A stretch of DNA of 64,000 nt, from positions 17,763 to 81,762 of the forward strand of contig NZ_AOIB01000036.1 in NCBI RefSeq assembly GCF_000337675.1. The letters are read 5' to 3'. The position numbers were made by a program, and so were the translations under genes. Every line of letters begins with the position of its first letter. The first letter of the stretch is position 1. The DNA is from Natronococcus amylolyticus DSM 10524 (GTDB lineage: Archaea; Halobacteriota; Halobacteria; Halobacteriales; Natrialbaceae). A model generated the notes under the pieces. It had not been told where the DNA came from. It saw only the letters and a program-made list of their open reading frames with translations, and searched no databases. Below, piece by piece: positions 1-7,951 of the stretch.

Positions 1-468
1 TCGGGCCGGCAGGTCGAACACCAGGGCGCCGCCGCACAGACCCGCAGCACGCTCGGCACGGCATCGCGGTCGCCGATGATGTACCTGGAGCTCCATCCCG
101 ACGTCGGCGGCGACCTCGGCGTCGACGACGGCGAGTGGATCGTCGTCGAGACGCCCCACGCCGAGATGGTCGTTCAGGCCAACGTCACCGAGCGGGTCGC
201 CCCTGATCACGCGTTCGCCCCCTACCACTGGAGCGGCATCCTCGAGGGGGAGAGTATGCTGGAGACGGTCCCCGAGGGGCTGGGACCGCTGGTGATCGGC
301 GAGTCGATCAACGCCGGGACGGCGCCGGCCTACGACCGCGAGACCCAGATGCAGGAGACGAAGGTGACGTTATGTCGCGTCCGGGTGGCTGACGACGGCG
401 AGATCCCGGAGCTGTCGGATCGGCAGCTTCAGTGGCAAGAACAGCGCATGAGCCGCCACAAGCGATAG
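1..468 (+). CDS. Molybdopterin oxidoreductase catalytic subunit, C-terminal fragment
   Basis: The frame is open from the first base and ends at TAG 466-468, so this is the 3' end of a gene that starts outside the window. About 155 residues are visible. They match the C-terminal molybdopterin-dinucleotide-binding barrel of the DMSO reductase/formate dehydrogenase superfamily: a YLELHPDVGGDLGVDDGEW segment, a VTERVAPDHAFAPYHW segment, and a 'SINAGTAPAYDRETQMQETKV' type tail. The ferredoxin and NrfD genes downstream fit a membrane-anchored three-subunit complex. The substrate (formate, sulfur compound, DMSO/TMAO) cannot be told because the catalytic domains are missing. Confidence 0.85.
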   Translation, partial: SGRQVEHQGAAAQTRSTLGTASRSPMMYLELHPDVGGDLGVDDGEWIVVETPHAEMVVQANVTERVAPDHAFAPYHWSGILEGESMLETVPEGLGPLVIGESINAGTAPAYDRETQMQETKVTLCRVRVADDGEIPELSDRQLQWQEQRMSRHKR

Positions 469-477
469 GTGAAACCG

Positions 478-1080
478 ATGAGCACACACCAATCAGACGG
501 AGGAACGGCCCGGGTAATCCCGAACTGGGAGTCCTGTATCGACTGCGGCGCCTGCGAGGTCGCGTGTCAGCGAACGTGGGACCTGCCGCCCGAAAGCGAC
601 CGGATTCAGGTCGTCGCGCTCGCCCACGGCACGGAGGACGAGACGAACAAGCCGATGCAGTGTTACAACTGCGCCGAAGCGCCCTGCGTCGAGGTCTGCC
701 CGACCGACGCGCTTCGGTTTCGAGACAACGGCACCGTCCGGGTGGACGCGGGGATGTGCATCGGCTGTCACTACTGCGGCGTCGGCTGTCCGTTCGGCGC
801 CCCCCAGTACCCCGACGCCGAGGTCCCCGAGGCCGAGGAAGCGTCGCCGCTGGGCGCCCGCGGGAACGGCCTGATGGACAAGTGCACGACCTGTGAGCCA
901 CGCCAGGAGCAGGGCCTCGAGCCAGCCTGCTCCTCGGAGTGTCCGACTGACGCGTTGCTGTTCGGCACGCCCGACGAACTCTCGGAAAAACTCGAGGAAG
1001 ACCACGTCTCGACGCCGTTCTCCGACGAGGCTGCACGGATCGTCTTCGGAGACGACGCGGACGAAATCATGGGGGAGTGA
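478..1080 (+). CDS. Ferredoxin-like [4Fe-4S] electron-transfer subunit (DmsB/NrfC/FdnH type)
   Basis: A 200-residue iron-sulfur subunit carrying electrons between the molybdenum subunit and the membrane subunit. Sixteen cysteines form four cluster motifs: C20/23/26/30, C62/65/70/74, C94/97/100/104 and C136/139/151/155, two of them followed by the usual CPTDAL. The gene lies 9 bases after the catalytic subunit stop. An in-frame GTG at 469 is possible, but ATG 478 is preceded by AGGTGA at a suitable distance and is preferred. No Tat signal is visible, as expected for a subunit that travels with its partner. Confidence 0.9.
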   Translation: MSTHQSDGGTARVIPNWESCIDCGACEVACQRTWDLPPESDRIQVVALAHGTEDETNKPMQCYNCAEAPCVEVCPTDALRFRDNGTVRVDAGMCIGCHYCGVGCPFGAPQYPDAEVPEAEEASPLGARGNGLMDKCTTCEPRQEQGLEPACSSECPTDALLFGTPDELSEKLEEDHVSTPFSDEAARIVFGDDADEIMGE

Positions 1081-1086
1081 TACACG

Positions 1087-2223
1087 ATGGCAACAGAAAT
1101 CGCGTTCGAACTTCCGTACACGGAGTGGAACTGGCGAATCGGCGTCTACATCGCCATGATCGGGATCGCCGGCGGGGCGTACCTGACCGGCTACGTCGCG
1201 GACCTCCTCTCGGCGAGGAGCAACGCGAGCGAGCACGGTCGGATCGCCAAGTACGGCTACCTCGTCGGACTGCTCGGACTAGCGATCGGCCCGCCGGTCC
1301 TGCTGTCGCACCTCGCGACGCCGTTCCGGGCGATGCTGATCCCGCTGACGATGACGAACCTCGGCTCGTGGATGGCCATCGGGGCGTACATGCTGCTCGG
1401 GTTCGGCCTGGGCTCGTTCCTGATGTTCGTCTGGGTCGCGTTCGGGGCGAGCCGACCGCACTCACCGACCGTCGCCGAGGGGAGCGAGGGAACGCTCGCG
1501 GCCGACGGCGGACGGGACGTCGCCTCCGACGGCGGAGCCGAGGACGGACCCGCCAGGGCTGCAACGGGGGGGACGACCGGCGGGATCCGGGGCATCCTCG
1601 AGCGTCTCGGACTCGTAGACCGGCTCGACTCGCTCGCCGACTACACCCGCCCCTCGGAGCCGATCCGCCTCGCGCTCGGGGGCGTCTTTGCGATCTTCGC
1701 CGCCGGCGTCCTCGTCTACTCGGCGATGGCGTACGGCTCCGGGGCGACCGAACGGGTCGCGCTGTGGGACAAGACGTTCCTGGTTCCGGTCCAGATTTTC
1801 GGCGGGCTCGGCGCGGGGCTGGCCGTCTCCGTCGGGCTGACGGCGGTCGCCGACCGGTCCGTCAGCCCGACGATCCAGAACTACGCGCTCGGCGCCGCCG
1901 GACTGCTGGCGGCGACGCTGGCGGCGGTGCTCGCGACCGTCTTCCTGCTACCGGAGCAGGTTCCCGCGGCCGAGCCGGCGGTACAGAACCTGCTGACCAC
2001 TCACGCGACGCTGTTCGTCGGCGTCGTCGTGATCGCCGGGCTGATCGTGCCGATCCTGCTGTCGGTCGGAACGGTCGTCGGCCAGCGTCGCGACGCGGTC
2101 TCGGCGACCGCTGCGGCGACGTCCTACGCCATCGCCGGGCTGCTGGTGATCGCCGGTAAGGTCGCCCTCGCGCTGGCGTACCTGCTCGCAGCCGAGTTCA
2201 CGCCGATTCCGCTCCCGGTCTGA
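1087..2223 (+). CDS. NrfD/PsrC-family membrane anchor subunit
   Basis: A 378-residue polytopic protein, mostly hydrophobic helices, beginning with the WNWRIGVYIAMIGIAGGAYL segment typical of NrfD/PsrC quinone-interacting subunits. It should anchor the iron-sulfur and molybdopterin subunits and exchange electrons with menaquinone. A hydrophilic insertion at about residues 120-165, rich in Gly, Asp and Ala, separates two groups of helices. It starts 6 bases after the ferredoxin stop, and a GGGGGAGTGA stretch precedes the ATG, so the three genes are probably one operon. Confidence 0.85.
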   Translation: MATEIAFELPYTEWNWRIGVYIAMIGIAGGAYLTGYVADLLSARSNASEHGRIAKYGYLVGLLGLAIGPPVLLSHLATPFRAMLIPLTMTNLGSWMAIGAYMLLGFGLGSFLMFVWVAFGASRPHSPTVAEGSEGTLAADGGRDVASDGGAEDGPARAATGGTTGGIRGILERLGLVDRLDSLADYTRPSEPIRLALGGVFAIFAAGVLVYSAMAYGSGATERVALWDKTFLVPVQIFGGLGAGLAVSVGLTAVADRSVSPTIQNYALGAAGLLAATLAAVLATVFLLPEQVPAAEPAVQNLLTTHATLFVGVVVIAGLIVPILLSVGTVVGQRRDAVSATAAATSYAIAGLLVIAGKVALALAYLLAAEFTPIPLPV

Positions 2224-2317
2224 CCTCCATCCGCTACCTCGGCTGTGGGTGCGAGCGTGGATGGAGTTCCGGCTGTAACCCGAACGGATAGGCAACCCGA
2301 CACCGTAGCCCCCGGTG

Positions 2318-3094
2318 ATGACGTCTCCTCGAGATGACTGGGACGCGACCGCCTACGACGACGACCACTCGTTCGTCTACGAGTACGGCAGGGACCTGCT
2401 CGAGCTCCTCGAGCCGACCGCCGGCGAGCGTGTACTCGACCTCGGCTGTGGAACGGGGGAGCTGACGGCGGCGGTGAGCGACGCGGGCGCGACCGCCGTC
2501 GGGATCGACAGCTCCGCCAAGATGATTGCGACCGCCCGCGAGACCCACCCCGATTGTTCGTTCGTTCGCGCCGACGCGACGACGTTCGCTTCCGACGAGC
2601 CGTTCGACGCCGTGCTCTCGAACGCGGCCTTACACTGGATCGACGACCAGGATGCCGTCCTCGAGACCGTGCAGAACGCGCTTCGGCCGGGCGGCCGGTT
2701 CGTCGCGGAGCTAGGCGGGACGGGTAACGTCCGAGCGATCGTCGACGCGCTCGAGGCCGAACTCGCTGACCGCGGATACGACGCCGACCACCCCTGGTAC
2801 TTCCCGTCGATCGGCGAGTACGCGCCCCGGCTCGAGGCCCACGGGTTCGAGGTGCGCTCGGCGGAACTGTTCGACCGACCGACGGAACTCGAGAACGGTG
2901 CGGACGGCCTCGCGAACTGGATCGGGATGTTCGGCGACGAATTCTTCGAGGGGGTTCCCGACGCCGAGCGTGACGCAATCGTCGAGGGGGTCGAGGACCG
3001 ACTTCGTCCGACGCTGTTCCGCGACGGCTCGTGGGTTGCCGACTACCGTCGGCTTCGCTTCGTCGCGGTTGCGGACGCCCTCTCAGGAGAATAG
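2318..3094 (+). CDS. Class I SAM-dependent methyltransferase
   Basis: A 258-residue protein with the SAM-binding motif I at residues 38-48 (RVLDLGCGTGE), followed by the acidic-residue strand (AVGID) and the NAALHW motif typical of the trans-aconitate methyltransferase/UbiE-like group. The substrate is unknown. A GTG lies directly before the chosen ATG and could also serve as start. It stands 94 bases after the NrfD gene on the same strand and may be a separate unit; nothing ties it to the oxidoreductase. Confidence 0.8.
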   Translation: MTSPRDDWDATAYDDDHSFVYEYGRDLLELLEPTAGERVLDLGCGTGELTAAVSDAGATAVGIDSSAKMIATARETHPDCSFVRADATTFASDEPFDAVLSNAALHWIDDQDAVLETVQNALRPGGRFVAELGGTGNVRAIVDALEAELADRGYDADHPWYFPSIGEYAPRLEAHGFEVRSAELFDRPTELENGADGLANWIGMFGDEFFEGVPDAERDAIVEGVEDRLRPTLFRDGSWVADYRRLRFVAVADALSGE

Positions 3095-3152
3095 TGGTGG
3101 TGTGCAGAAGAGGCTACTTTGTTAAATAGTCACCTATTGCAGCTGTTCGGAA

Positions 3153-3338
3153 TTAGGTACCTACCGAGGAGACGAGCAGATACCCGACGTAGACGAGGAG
3201 CGCGAGCACGGCCAGCGAGACGATCGTGCTCACGATCCACGTCACGAGCCCGAACACGAGCGCGATAAGCTCGAGCACGAGCCAGAGGACGACGATGCCG
3301 GCGACGGCGAGGCCGACGATCCGCAGTGGACGTGTCAT
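3153..3338 (-). CDS. Small two-helix membrane protein
   Basis: A 61-residue hydrophobic protein starting MTRPLRIVGLAV with two predicted transmembrane stretches (about residues 5-22 and 28-55) and ending SSVGT. The frame extends upstream to 3419, but that part is Arg/Lys-rich and reads as non-coding, so the internal ATG at 3338 is preferred. No family is recognised. Tiny membrane proteins of this kind are common in haloarchaea. Confidence 0.55.
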   Translation of the reverse strand: MTRPLRIVGLAVAGIVVLWLVLELIALVFGLVTWIVSTIVSLAVLALLVYVGYLLVSSVGT

Positions 3339-3920
3339 ACCCGAAAATACCGCATGAGCCGATATGAGTGTTTTCGCCGATCGACGAACCACGCGGGCCA
3401 GACCCATCGGCTTGCGCAACCGACGAAAGCGAACTTGGCCCGGTCCCGAGACGAGTCGACAGCCCGTTCCAATCGTGCTGTGCGTTTCTAGTACATTGTT
3501 GGAAATAGGTAGAACTGCTCGTGCTGAGCTCAGGGTAACACTACCGATCAGCTCAGTAGTTACCTATTACACCTCTTCCTCGGAGCGGGTTCTCGAGAAC
3601 AGGCGGCGTGCGACAGGGAGAGGTTTTGACGAGGCCCGTTCCGGATCGGAGCGGACGAGAGAGAAACCGAACGTATACCCTTCTATTCCGAGCAGCAGTC
3701 TAGCATCGTTTCTAATAACTTGAAGAAATTACCTGATTACGGATAGTTTTCGAATCGATCGGTGAACCCGAAATGTCAGTTTGTCAATCACTCCACTCAC
3801 CCAGGCGGACGGAGCTTGTCGATTGCACACGGCGGCCGTCCCGGTCGCGTGGAACACAATCGAGCCCTCGTCCGGGTGACGAACCGCTACGTTCAAGCCC
3901 GCGATCGAGAAAGCATTCAT
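3339..3920. other. Intergenic region with no convincing gene
   Basis: About 580 bases between the small membrane protein and the aldolase. I see no coding signal in either strand. ACCTATT/AATAGGT words recur on both sides of the small membrane gene (near 3130, 3507 and 3562), which could be operator-like or chance. The 3' part should hold the aldolase promoter. Confidence 0.4.
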
Positions 3921-4574
3921 ATGCCCCAATCGAACGCCGTCGAACGACAAATCGGCGACAGCGGCGTCGTCGCGGTGCTCCGCGGGATCGACGAGGATCG
4001 GATCACCCCCGTCGCTCGAGCGATCCACGACGCCGGAGTCGGCGCGATCGAAGTGACCGCCGACGGAACTCGCGTTCGCGAGAAGGTCGCGGCCGTCGAC
4101 CGCGAACTGCGCGACACCGACGCCGTCGTCGGTGCGGGGACCGTCCGCGACGCCGCGACGGCGGCGTCGGTCGTCGACGCGGGGGCGACGTTCGTCCTCG
4201 CGCCCGACTGCAACCCCGACGTGATCCGAGCGTGCAACCGTCACGGCGTCGTCTCGATCCCCGGCGTCACGACGCCGACGGAGGCCGTAACGGCGATCGA
4301 GGCCGGTGCCGACATCCTGAAACTGTTTCCGGCAGCGACCGTCGGTCCAGACCACGTCGGCGCGCTGCAGGGTCCGCTCAGAGACGTTCGCGTCGTGCCG
4401 ACCGGAGGTGTCTCCGTCGACAACGTCGCGTCGTTTTTCGACGCGGGAGCGTTCGCCGTCGGCGTCGGCAGCGCGATCGTCGACGACGACGCGATCGCGG
4501 ACGGCGACATGGCTCGGGTCCGGGAGACCGCCACCGAGTTCGTCGCCGCGGTCGAGTCTGCTCGGTCCGGGTAG
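3921..4574 (+). CDS. KDPG/KHG-type aldolase
   Basis: A 217-residue class I aldolase of the bacterial Eda family, which cleaves 2-keto-3-deoxy-6-phosphogluconate to pyruvate and glyceraldehyde 3-phosphate. Visible landmarks are the VLRG start of the barrel (R21), the catalytic Glu in AIEVT (E44), GAGTV (71-75), the Schiff-base lysine in ILKLFPA (K134), and the phosphate-binding PTGGV (160-164). The frame is open further upstream, but family length and the ATG after AAGCATTCAT support this start. It fits the semi-phosphorylative Entner-Doudoroff route of haloarchaea. Confidence 0.9.
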   Translation: MPQSNAVERQIGDSGVVAVLRGIDEDRITPVARAIHDAGVGAIEVTADGTRVREKVAAVDRELRDTDAVVGAGTVRDAATAASVVDAGATFVLAPDCNPDVIRACNRHGVVSIPGVTTPTEAVTAIEAGADILKLFPAATVGPDHVGALQGPLRDVRVVPTGGVSVDNVASFFDAGAFAVGVGSAIVDDDAIADGDMARVRETATEFVAAVESARSG

Positions 4575-4892
4575 GGACGCCGCTACTCGAGCGCCCTCGC
4601 TGTTCCCTCGAGCGACCTCATGCGGGCTCGAGCGAGCCGTCGAGCGATTCTCGGACCGTCGGACGACAGCCCGGCCGCCCGCCGAGGAGTGATTCTATAC
4701 ACCCATATGACTGTAAACAGCCGGCTGAGCGGTACACCGGAAAACACGACCTGTTCGACCACCCACATATAATGGGACGATGTTAGGAAGCGAACGACGC
4801 CTCGAGTCGTCGCCCGCCGACCGGTTCCCGACGGGTCCCCCGTTCGCGTTCGTAATATCAAACGCTTTGTCGTCGTACTCGAGACCTCCCGT
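4575..4892. other. Intergenic region, no gene seen
   Basis: About 320 bases between the aldolase and the MFS gene. It contains locally AT-richer stretches (near 4690-4720 and 4850-4865) that could carry the MFS promoter. I see no coding region. Confidence 0.4.
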
Positions 4893-6194
4893 ATGGACTA
4901 CTGGTCGTCGCCGAGGAACCGTCGCTGGCTGCTATGGGGGATTCTGGCCGTCTCCTTCCTGCTGGTCAACGTCTACCGGCTCTCGACGGCCGTACTCGCC
5001 GACGACCTGATGGCGGCGTTTCGGACGACCGGCGGGCAGCTCGGCACGCTCCACGCCGTCTTCTTCCTCGTCTACGCCCTGATGCAGCTGCCGACGGGCA
5101 TCCTCGTCGACCGGATCGGTATCCGTCGAACGGCGGCGATCGGCGCGGTGACCATGAACGCCGGCGCGCTCTGGTTCGCGCTCGCAGAGGGGTACCCGTC
5201 TGCGCTGGGCGGTCGGCTGGTGATCGGACTCGGCGGCAGCGTGATCTTCGTCTGCATGCTGCGGTTCTGTGCCAGCTGGTACCGCGTCGACGAGTTCGGC
5301 ACGATGAACGGCCTGAGCTTCGCCGTCGGCGGCGTCGGCGGCGTGCTCGCGACGACGCCCCTGGCCGTGCTGGTGGACGCGACCGGCTGGCGAACCTCGC
5401 TGTCGATGCTCGCGGCCGTCGGACTGGTCGCTGCCGTCGTGACGGCGCTCGTCGTCCGAGACTCGCCGGAACGTGCGGGGTTCGAACCGATCGAGGGGGT
5501 TCCCGAGCAGTCCCGGCTCACGCTGGGAGAGGTCCGGACCCACGGCGCCACCGTCCTGCGCGATCGGTGGACGTGGGTCGTCAGCGTCCTGCTGTTCTGT
5601 ACGGGCGGGGTGAATCTCACGCTGTTCGGCCTCTGGGGGATCCCCTACGTCGTCCAGGTGTACGACACCTCGGTGACCGTGGCGTCGCTGTGTACGCTGC
5701 TCGGCGGCGTCGGGAGCGCCGTCGGCCCGCCCGCGTTCGGCTGGCTCTCCGACCGCCTCGAGCGCCGAACCGAGTTCATCGTCGGCGGCGGGCTCCTCTA
5801 CACCGGTGCGCTCGCGCTGCTCGCGATCGTCGGCGACCCCCCGCTCGTGGTCGTCGGAGCCGTCTTCTTCGTGGCCGGCGCGCTGCTGGGGACGTTCGTC
5901 CTCACCTACCCCCTGATCAAGGAGCGCCACTCGAGCCGGGCAAGCGGGATCTCGCTGGGCGCGATCAACGGAGCCTCGTTCTTCGGCGCCGCCGTCTTTC
6001 CGACGGCGATGGGGTGGGTGCTCGACGCCTACTGGACCGGGGAGTTCGTCGGCGGCGTCCGCGTCTACACGGTGACGGGGTACCGGGTCGCCTTCGGGAT
6101 CGCCGCCGTCGCGGGGCTCGTGACGATTGCCTGTGCGATCTGGCTTCACCGTCGAGCTAACGCCGTCAACGCCGTCGACGCCATCGACGCGTGA
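4893..6194 (+). CDS. MFS transporter
   Basis: A 433-residue permease with about twelve hydrophobic helices. The loop between helices 2 and 3 carries the MFS signature (PTGILVDRIGIRRT), and the central loop (about residues 190-215) separates two six-helix halves. A second signature-like loop, GWLSDRLERR, lies in the second half. The substrate is not evident; the sequence style fits organic-anion or sugar-phosphate type carriers. The nearby aldolase could hint at sugar acids, but that is weak inference. Confidence 0.85.
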   Translation: MDYWSSPRNRRWLLWGILAVSFLLVNVYRLSTAVLADDLMAAFRTTGGQLGTLHAVFFLVYALMQLPTGILVDRIGIRRTAAIGAVTMNAGALWFALAEGYPSALGGRLVIGLGGSVIFVCMLRFCASWYRVDEFGTMNGLSFAVGGVGGVLATTPLAVLVDATGWRTSLSMLAAVGLVAAVVTALVVRDSPERAGFEPIEGVPEQSRLTLGEVRTHGATVLRDRWTWVVSVLLFCTGGVNLTLFGLWGIPYVVQVYDTSVTVASLCTLLGGVGSAVGPPAFGWLSDRLERRTEFIVGGGLLYTGALALLAIVGDPPLVVVGAVFFVAGALLGTFVLTYPLIKERHSSRASGISLGAINGASFFGAAVFPTAMGWVLDAYWTGEFVGGVRVYTVTGYRVAFGIAAVAGLVTIACAIWLHRRANAVNAVDAIDA

Positions 6195-6215
6195 GTGGGG
6201 TCAGCCGCTCGAGAA

Positions 6216-7226
6216 TCAGGCGTCGTACGCTTCCTGAGCGAGTCGATGGAGCTTGTGAACGGTGTGTTCGTTCGGTCCGAGCTGGGCCTGCGCGAGCGCG
6301 CCGGTCCGCAGCCCTGCCCACTGGCGTTCGACGAGTTCGAAGTCCTCTTCCTGGAGCTGACGGCTCGTGCGGACGAACTCTCGTTCCTCCTCCGAGATGT
6401 CGCCGTCACGGAAGTAGTAGTCCGCAATGAGCCGGAAGCGGCCGGTGTCGATCGGATCGATGATGTAGGTGCCGTAGCCGTCGGCGGTGCCGTACATGTT
6501 GACCGTGAAGTTCGGCCAGAAGTAGTGGAACTGGGCCTCGCGCTCGTCGTGAATGCGGAGTTCGTCCTCGATGTCCTCGTCGTGGGTGTAGTGGAGCACC
6601 CAGTGGTAGTCGTTGACCTCGAGTTCGGAGTCGGTGAGCTCGATCCCCTTGATCCAGTCCTGGTGGTTGGCCTGGCAGTGGTCGCACTCGGAGTAGTTAC
6701 CCGCGAACACCTTCCAGTTGCACTCGACCTCCGAGACGACCCGGCAGCCGTGCTCGTACTCCTCGAGGGGCAGCGACTCGAGTCGCTCCTTCAGCACACC
6801 GGCCTGTTCGGAGAGCGACATCGGCTCGTCGCTCAGGTTGACGAAGTAAAGCGGTCCGATGCTGTCGACGCGGACCGACTCGGCGTGCTCGAAGTCGGCG
6901 AGGTCGACGCGGCCGGGATCGGTCATCGACGTCTCGTCGACCACCGGCGAGCCGGTTCGCGCCGAGAAGTTCTCGAAGACCTCGACGTCGCCGTCCGTTC
7001 CGCGGACGACGACGAGGTCGCGACCGCCGACGTTCCGGGTGAAGAACTGTCCCGGCTCGGCGATGCAGCTGGCGTGGCCGGCGTACACCCAGTACCGCCC
7101 GAAGACCTTGTCCTTCTCCATCTCGAAGGTCTCGGGCTCGGTGAAGTACTTCGCCGGCAGCGCGTTCGACTTCTCCGTGATATCCGGGCTGACTGGCTTT
7201 GTCCGAGCGTGCTCCCACTGTGTCAT
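6216..7226 (-). CDS. Rieske-type oxygenase subunit lacking the Rieske cluster (mononuclear-iron half kept)
   Basis: A 336-residue homologue of the alpha subunit of glycine-betaine/choline-type Rieske monooxygenases. The N-terminal fold is recognisable (VFGRYWVYAGH, EPGQFFTR, MTDPG), but the Rieske ligands are absent. The expected C-x-H at residues 88-90 reads S-A-R, and the segment that should hold the second C-x-x-H is deleted. The catalytic domain keeps the mononuclear-iron motif N177-Y-S-E-C-D-H183-C-Q-A-N-H188 and a C-terminal acidic ligand candidate in EEDFELVERQ. The start at MTQW is chosen because its 2-kb upstream paralogue starts identically. It cannot be self-sufficient in electron transfer. 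Confidence 0.85.
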   Translation of the reverse strand: MTQWEHARTKPVSPDITEKSNALPAKYFTEPETFEMEKDKVFGRYWVYAGHASCIAEPGQFFTRNVGGRDLVVVRGTDGDVEVFENFSARTGSPVVDETSMTDPGRVDLADFEHAESVRVDSIGPLYFVNLSDEPMSLSEQAGVLKERLESLPLEEYEHGCRVVSEVECNWKVFAGNYSECDHCQANHQDWIKGIELTDSELEVNDYHWVLHYTHDEDIEDELRIHDEREAQFHYFWPNFTVNMYGTADGYGTYIIDPIDTGRFRLIADYYFRDGDISEEEREFVRTSRQLQEEDFELVERQWAGLRTGALAQAQLGPNEHTVHKLHRLAQEAYDA

Positions 7227-7280
7227 ATACTCACTATGATGATAGAGTTCATGAAAGAAGTTAACTAGGTATATTGCGCC

Positions 7281-7292
7281 CATTTATATGAC
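7281..7292 (-). promoter_or_regulatory. Candidate TATA box for the Rieske-less oxygenase subunit
   Basis: On the minus strand this reads CATATAAATG, about 55-65 bases before the MTQW start codon. The paralogous oxygenase gene has a TATA-like element at nearly the same distance, suggesting similar control of both genes. Confidence 0.45.
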
Positions 7293-7560
7293 GGGTGGTT
7301 CTCGACAGCGCTGGTCGCGTTCCCGCTTGGCCTGGAGTCGCCCGGCGTCGCCTTCGTCCGTCGAGCGAGCATTGCCGACGGTGTCGTGACTCAGGTTCGA
7401 AATCCACCGACTGACCGCCGTTCCCGGCGGTACTGGGAGCCAGTCGTGGCCGCGTCAAGAAGAGGTCGTTCGGGCGGTCGTCTTCGCAGTGTAGGACGGT
7501 CGTTCGTCGACAGTAGGAGGGGCCGGAAGCCGATACACCGCCGACCGGGGGTTTCCTCGA
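7293..7560. other. Intergenic spacer between the two divergently evolving oxygenase units
   Basis: Spacer between the zinc-finger protein stop and the promoter of the Rieske-less subunit. I see no gene in it. Confidence 0.35.
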
Positions 7561-7944
7561 TCAGAACGCACGTAGGTGGTCGTCTTGTGGTTCGTACAGT
7601 CCGCCGCCCATTCGGATCTCGTGGATCTTTTCGAGCGTCTCGCCGATCGACAGTCCCTGCTCGCTCATCGCCGCTGCGACGGCGCCGATCGGAACCCCGT
7701 TCTCGTACTCCGCCTCGAGCTGGGTCACGACGTCTTTGAGCGTGTAGACCTCCTTGAGGTCGTCCTCTGTCACCGCGTCCACGAGGTCGGGTCCGATTCG
7801 GGTGAACTCCACGTCGTGGCCCGTGACACTCGAGTGGCGGCGGTAGAACTCGACGATCTCGTTCGGGTCCTCGCTGTGCAGATCGACGTCGCAGTCGGGA
7901 CAGCTCGCGGCATACGTTGAGTGTTGTTGTTGTTGTGTGCTCAT
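7561..7944 (-). CDS. Zinc-finger protein with MCM-like C-terminal winged helix
   Basis: A 127-residue protein starting MSTQQQQH. Residues C15, C18, H37 and H43 form a C-x2-C...H-x5-H zinc-finger arrangement. The C-terminal 60 residues (LEAEYENGVPIGAV...GGLYEPQDDHLRAF) resemble the extreme C-terminal winged helix of archaeal MCM helicases, which ends in a similar YEP-x-x-x-HLR motif. No helicase domain is present. The start lies only 7 bases after the Rieske-bearing oxygenase stop, so the two are co-transcribed. A DNA-binding regulator is likely; a structural role in the oxygenase is possible but has no direct support. Confidence 0.7.
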   Translation of the reverse strand: MSTQQQQHSTYAASCPDCDVDLHSEDPNEIVEFYRRHSSVTGHDVEFTRIGPDLVDAVTEDDLKEVYTLKDVVTQLEAEYENGVPIGAVAAAMSEQGLSIGETLEKIHEIRMGGGLYEPQDDHLRAF

Positions 7945-7951
7945 GGATCGA

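Noticed and set aside
3364..3723. Plus-strand open frame beside the small membrane gene
   Set aside because: Composition and lack of motifs suggest it is non-coding; it overlaps the promoter side of the small membrane gene.
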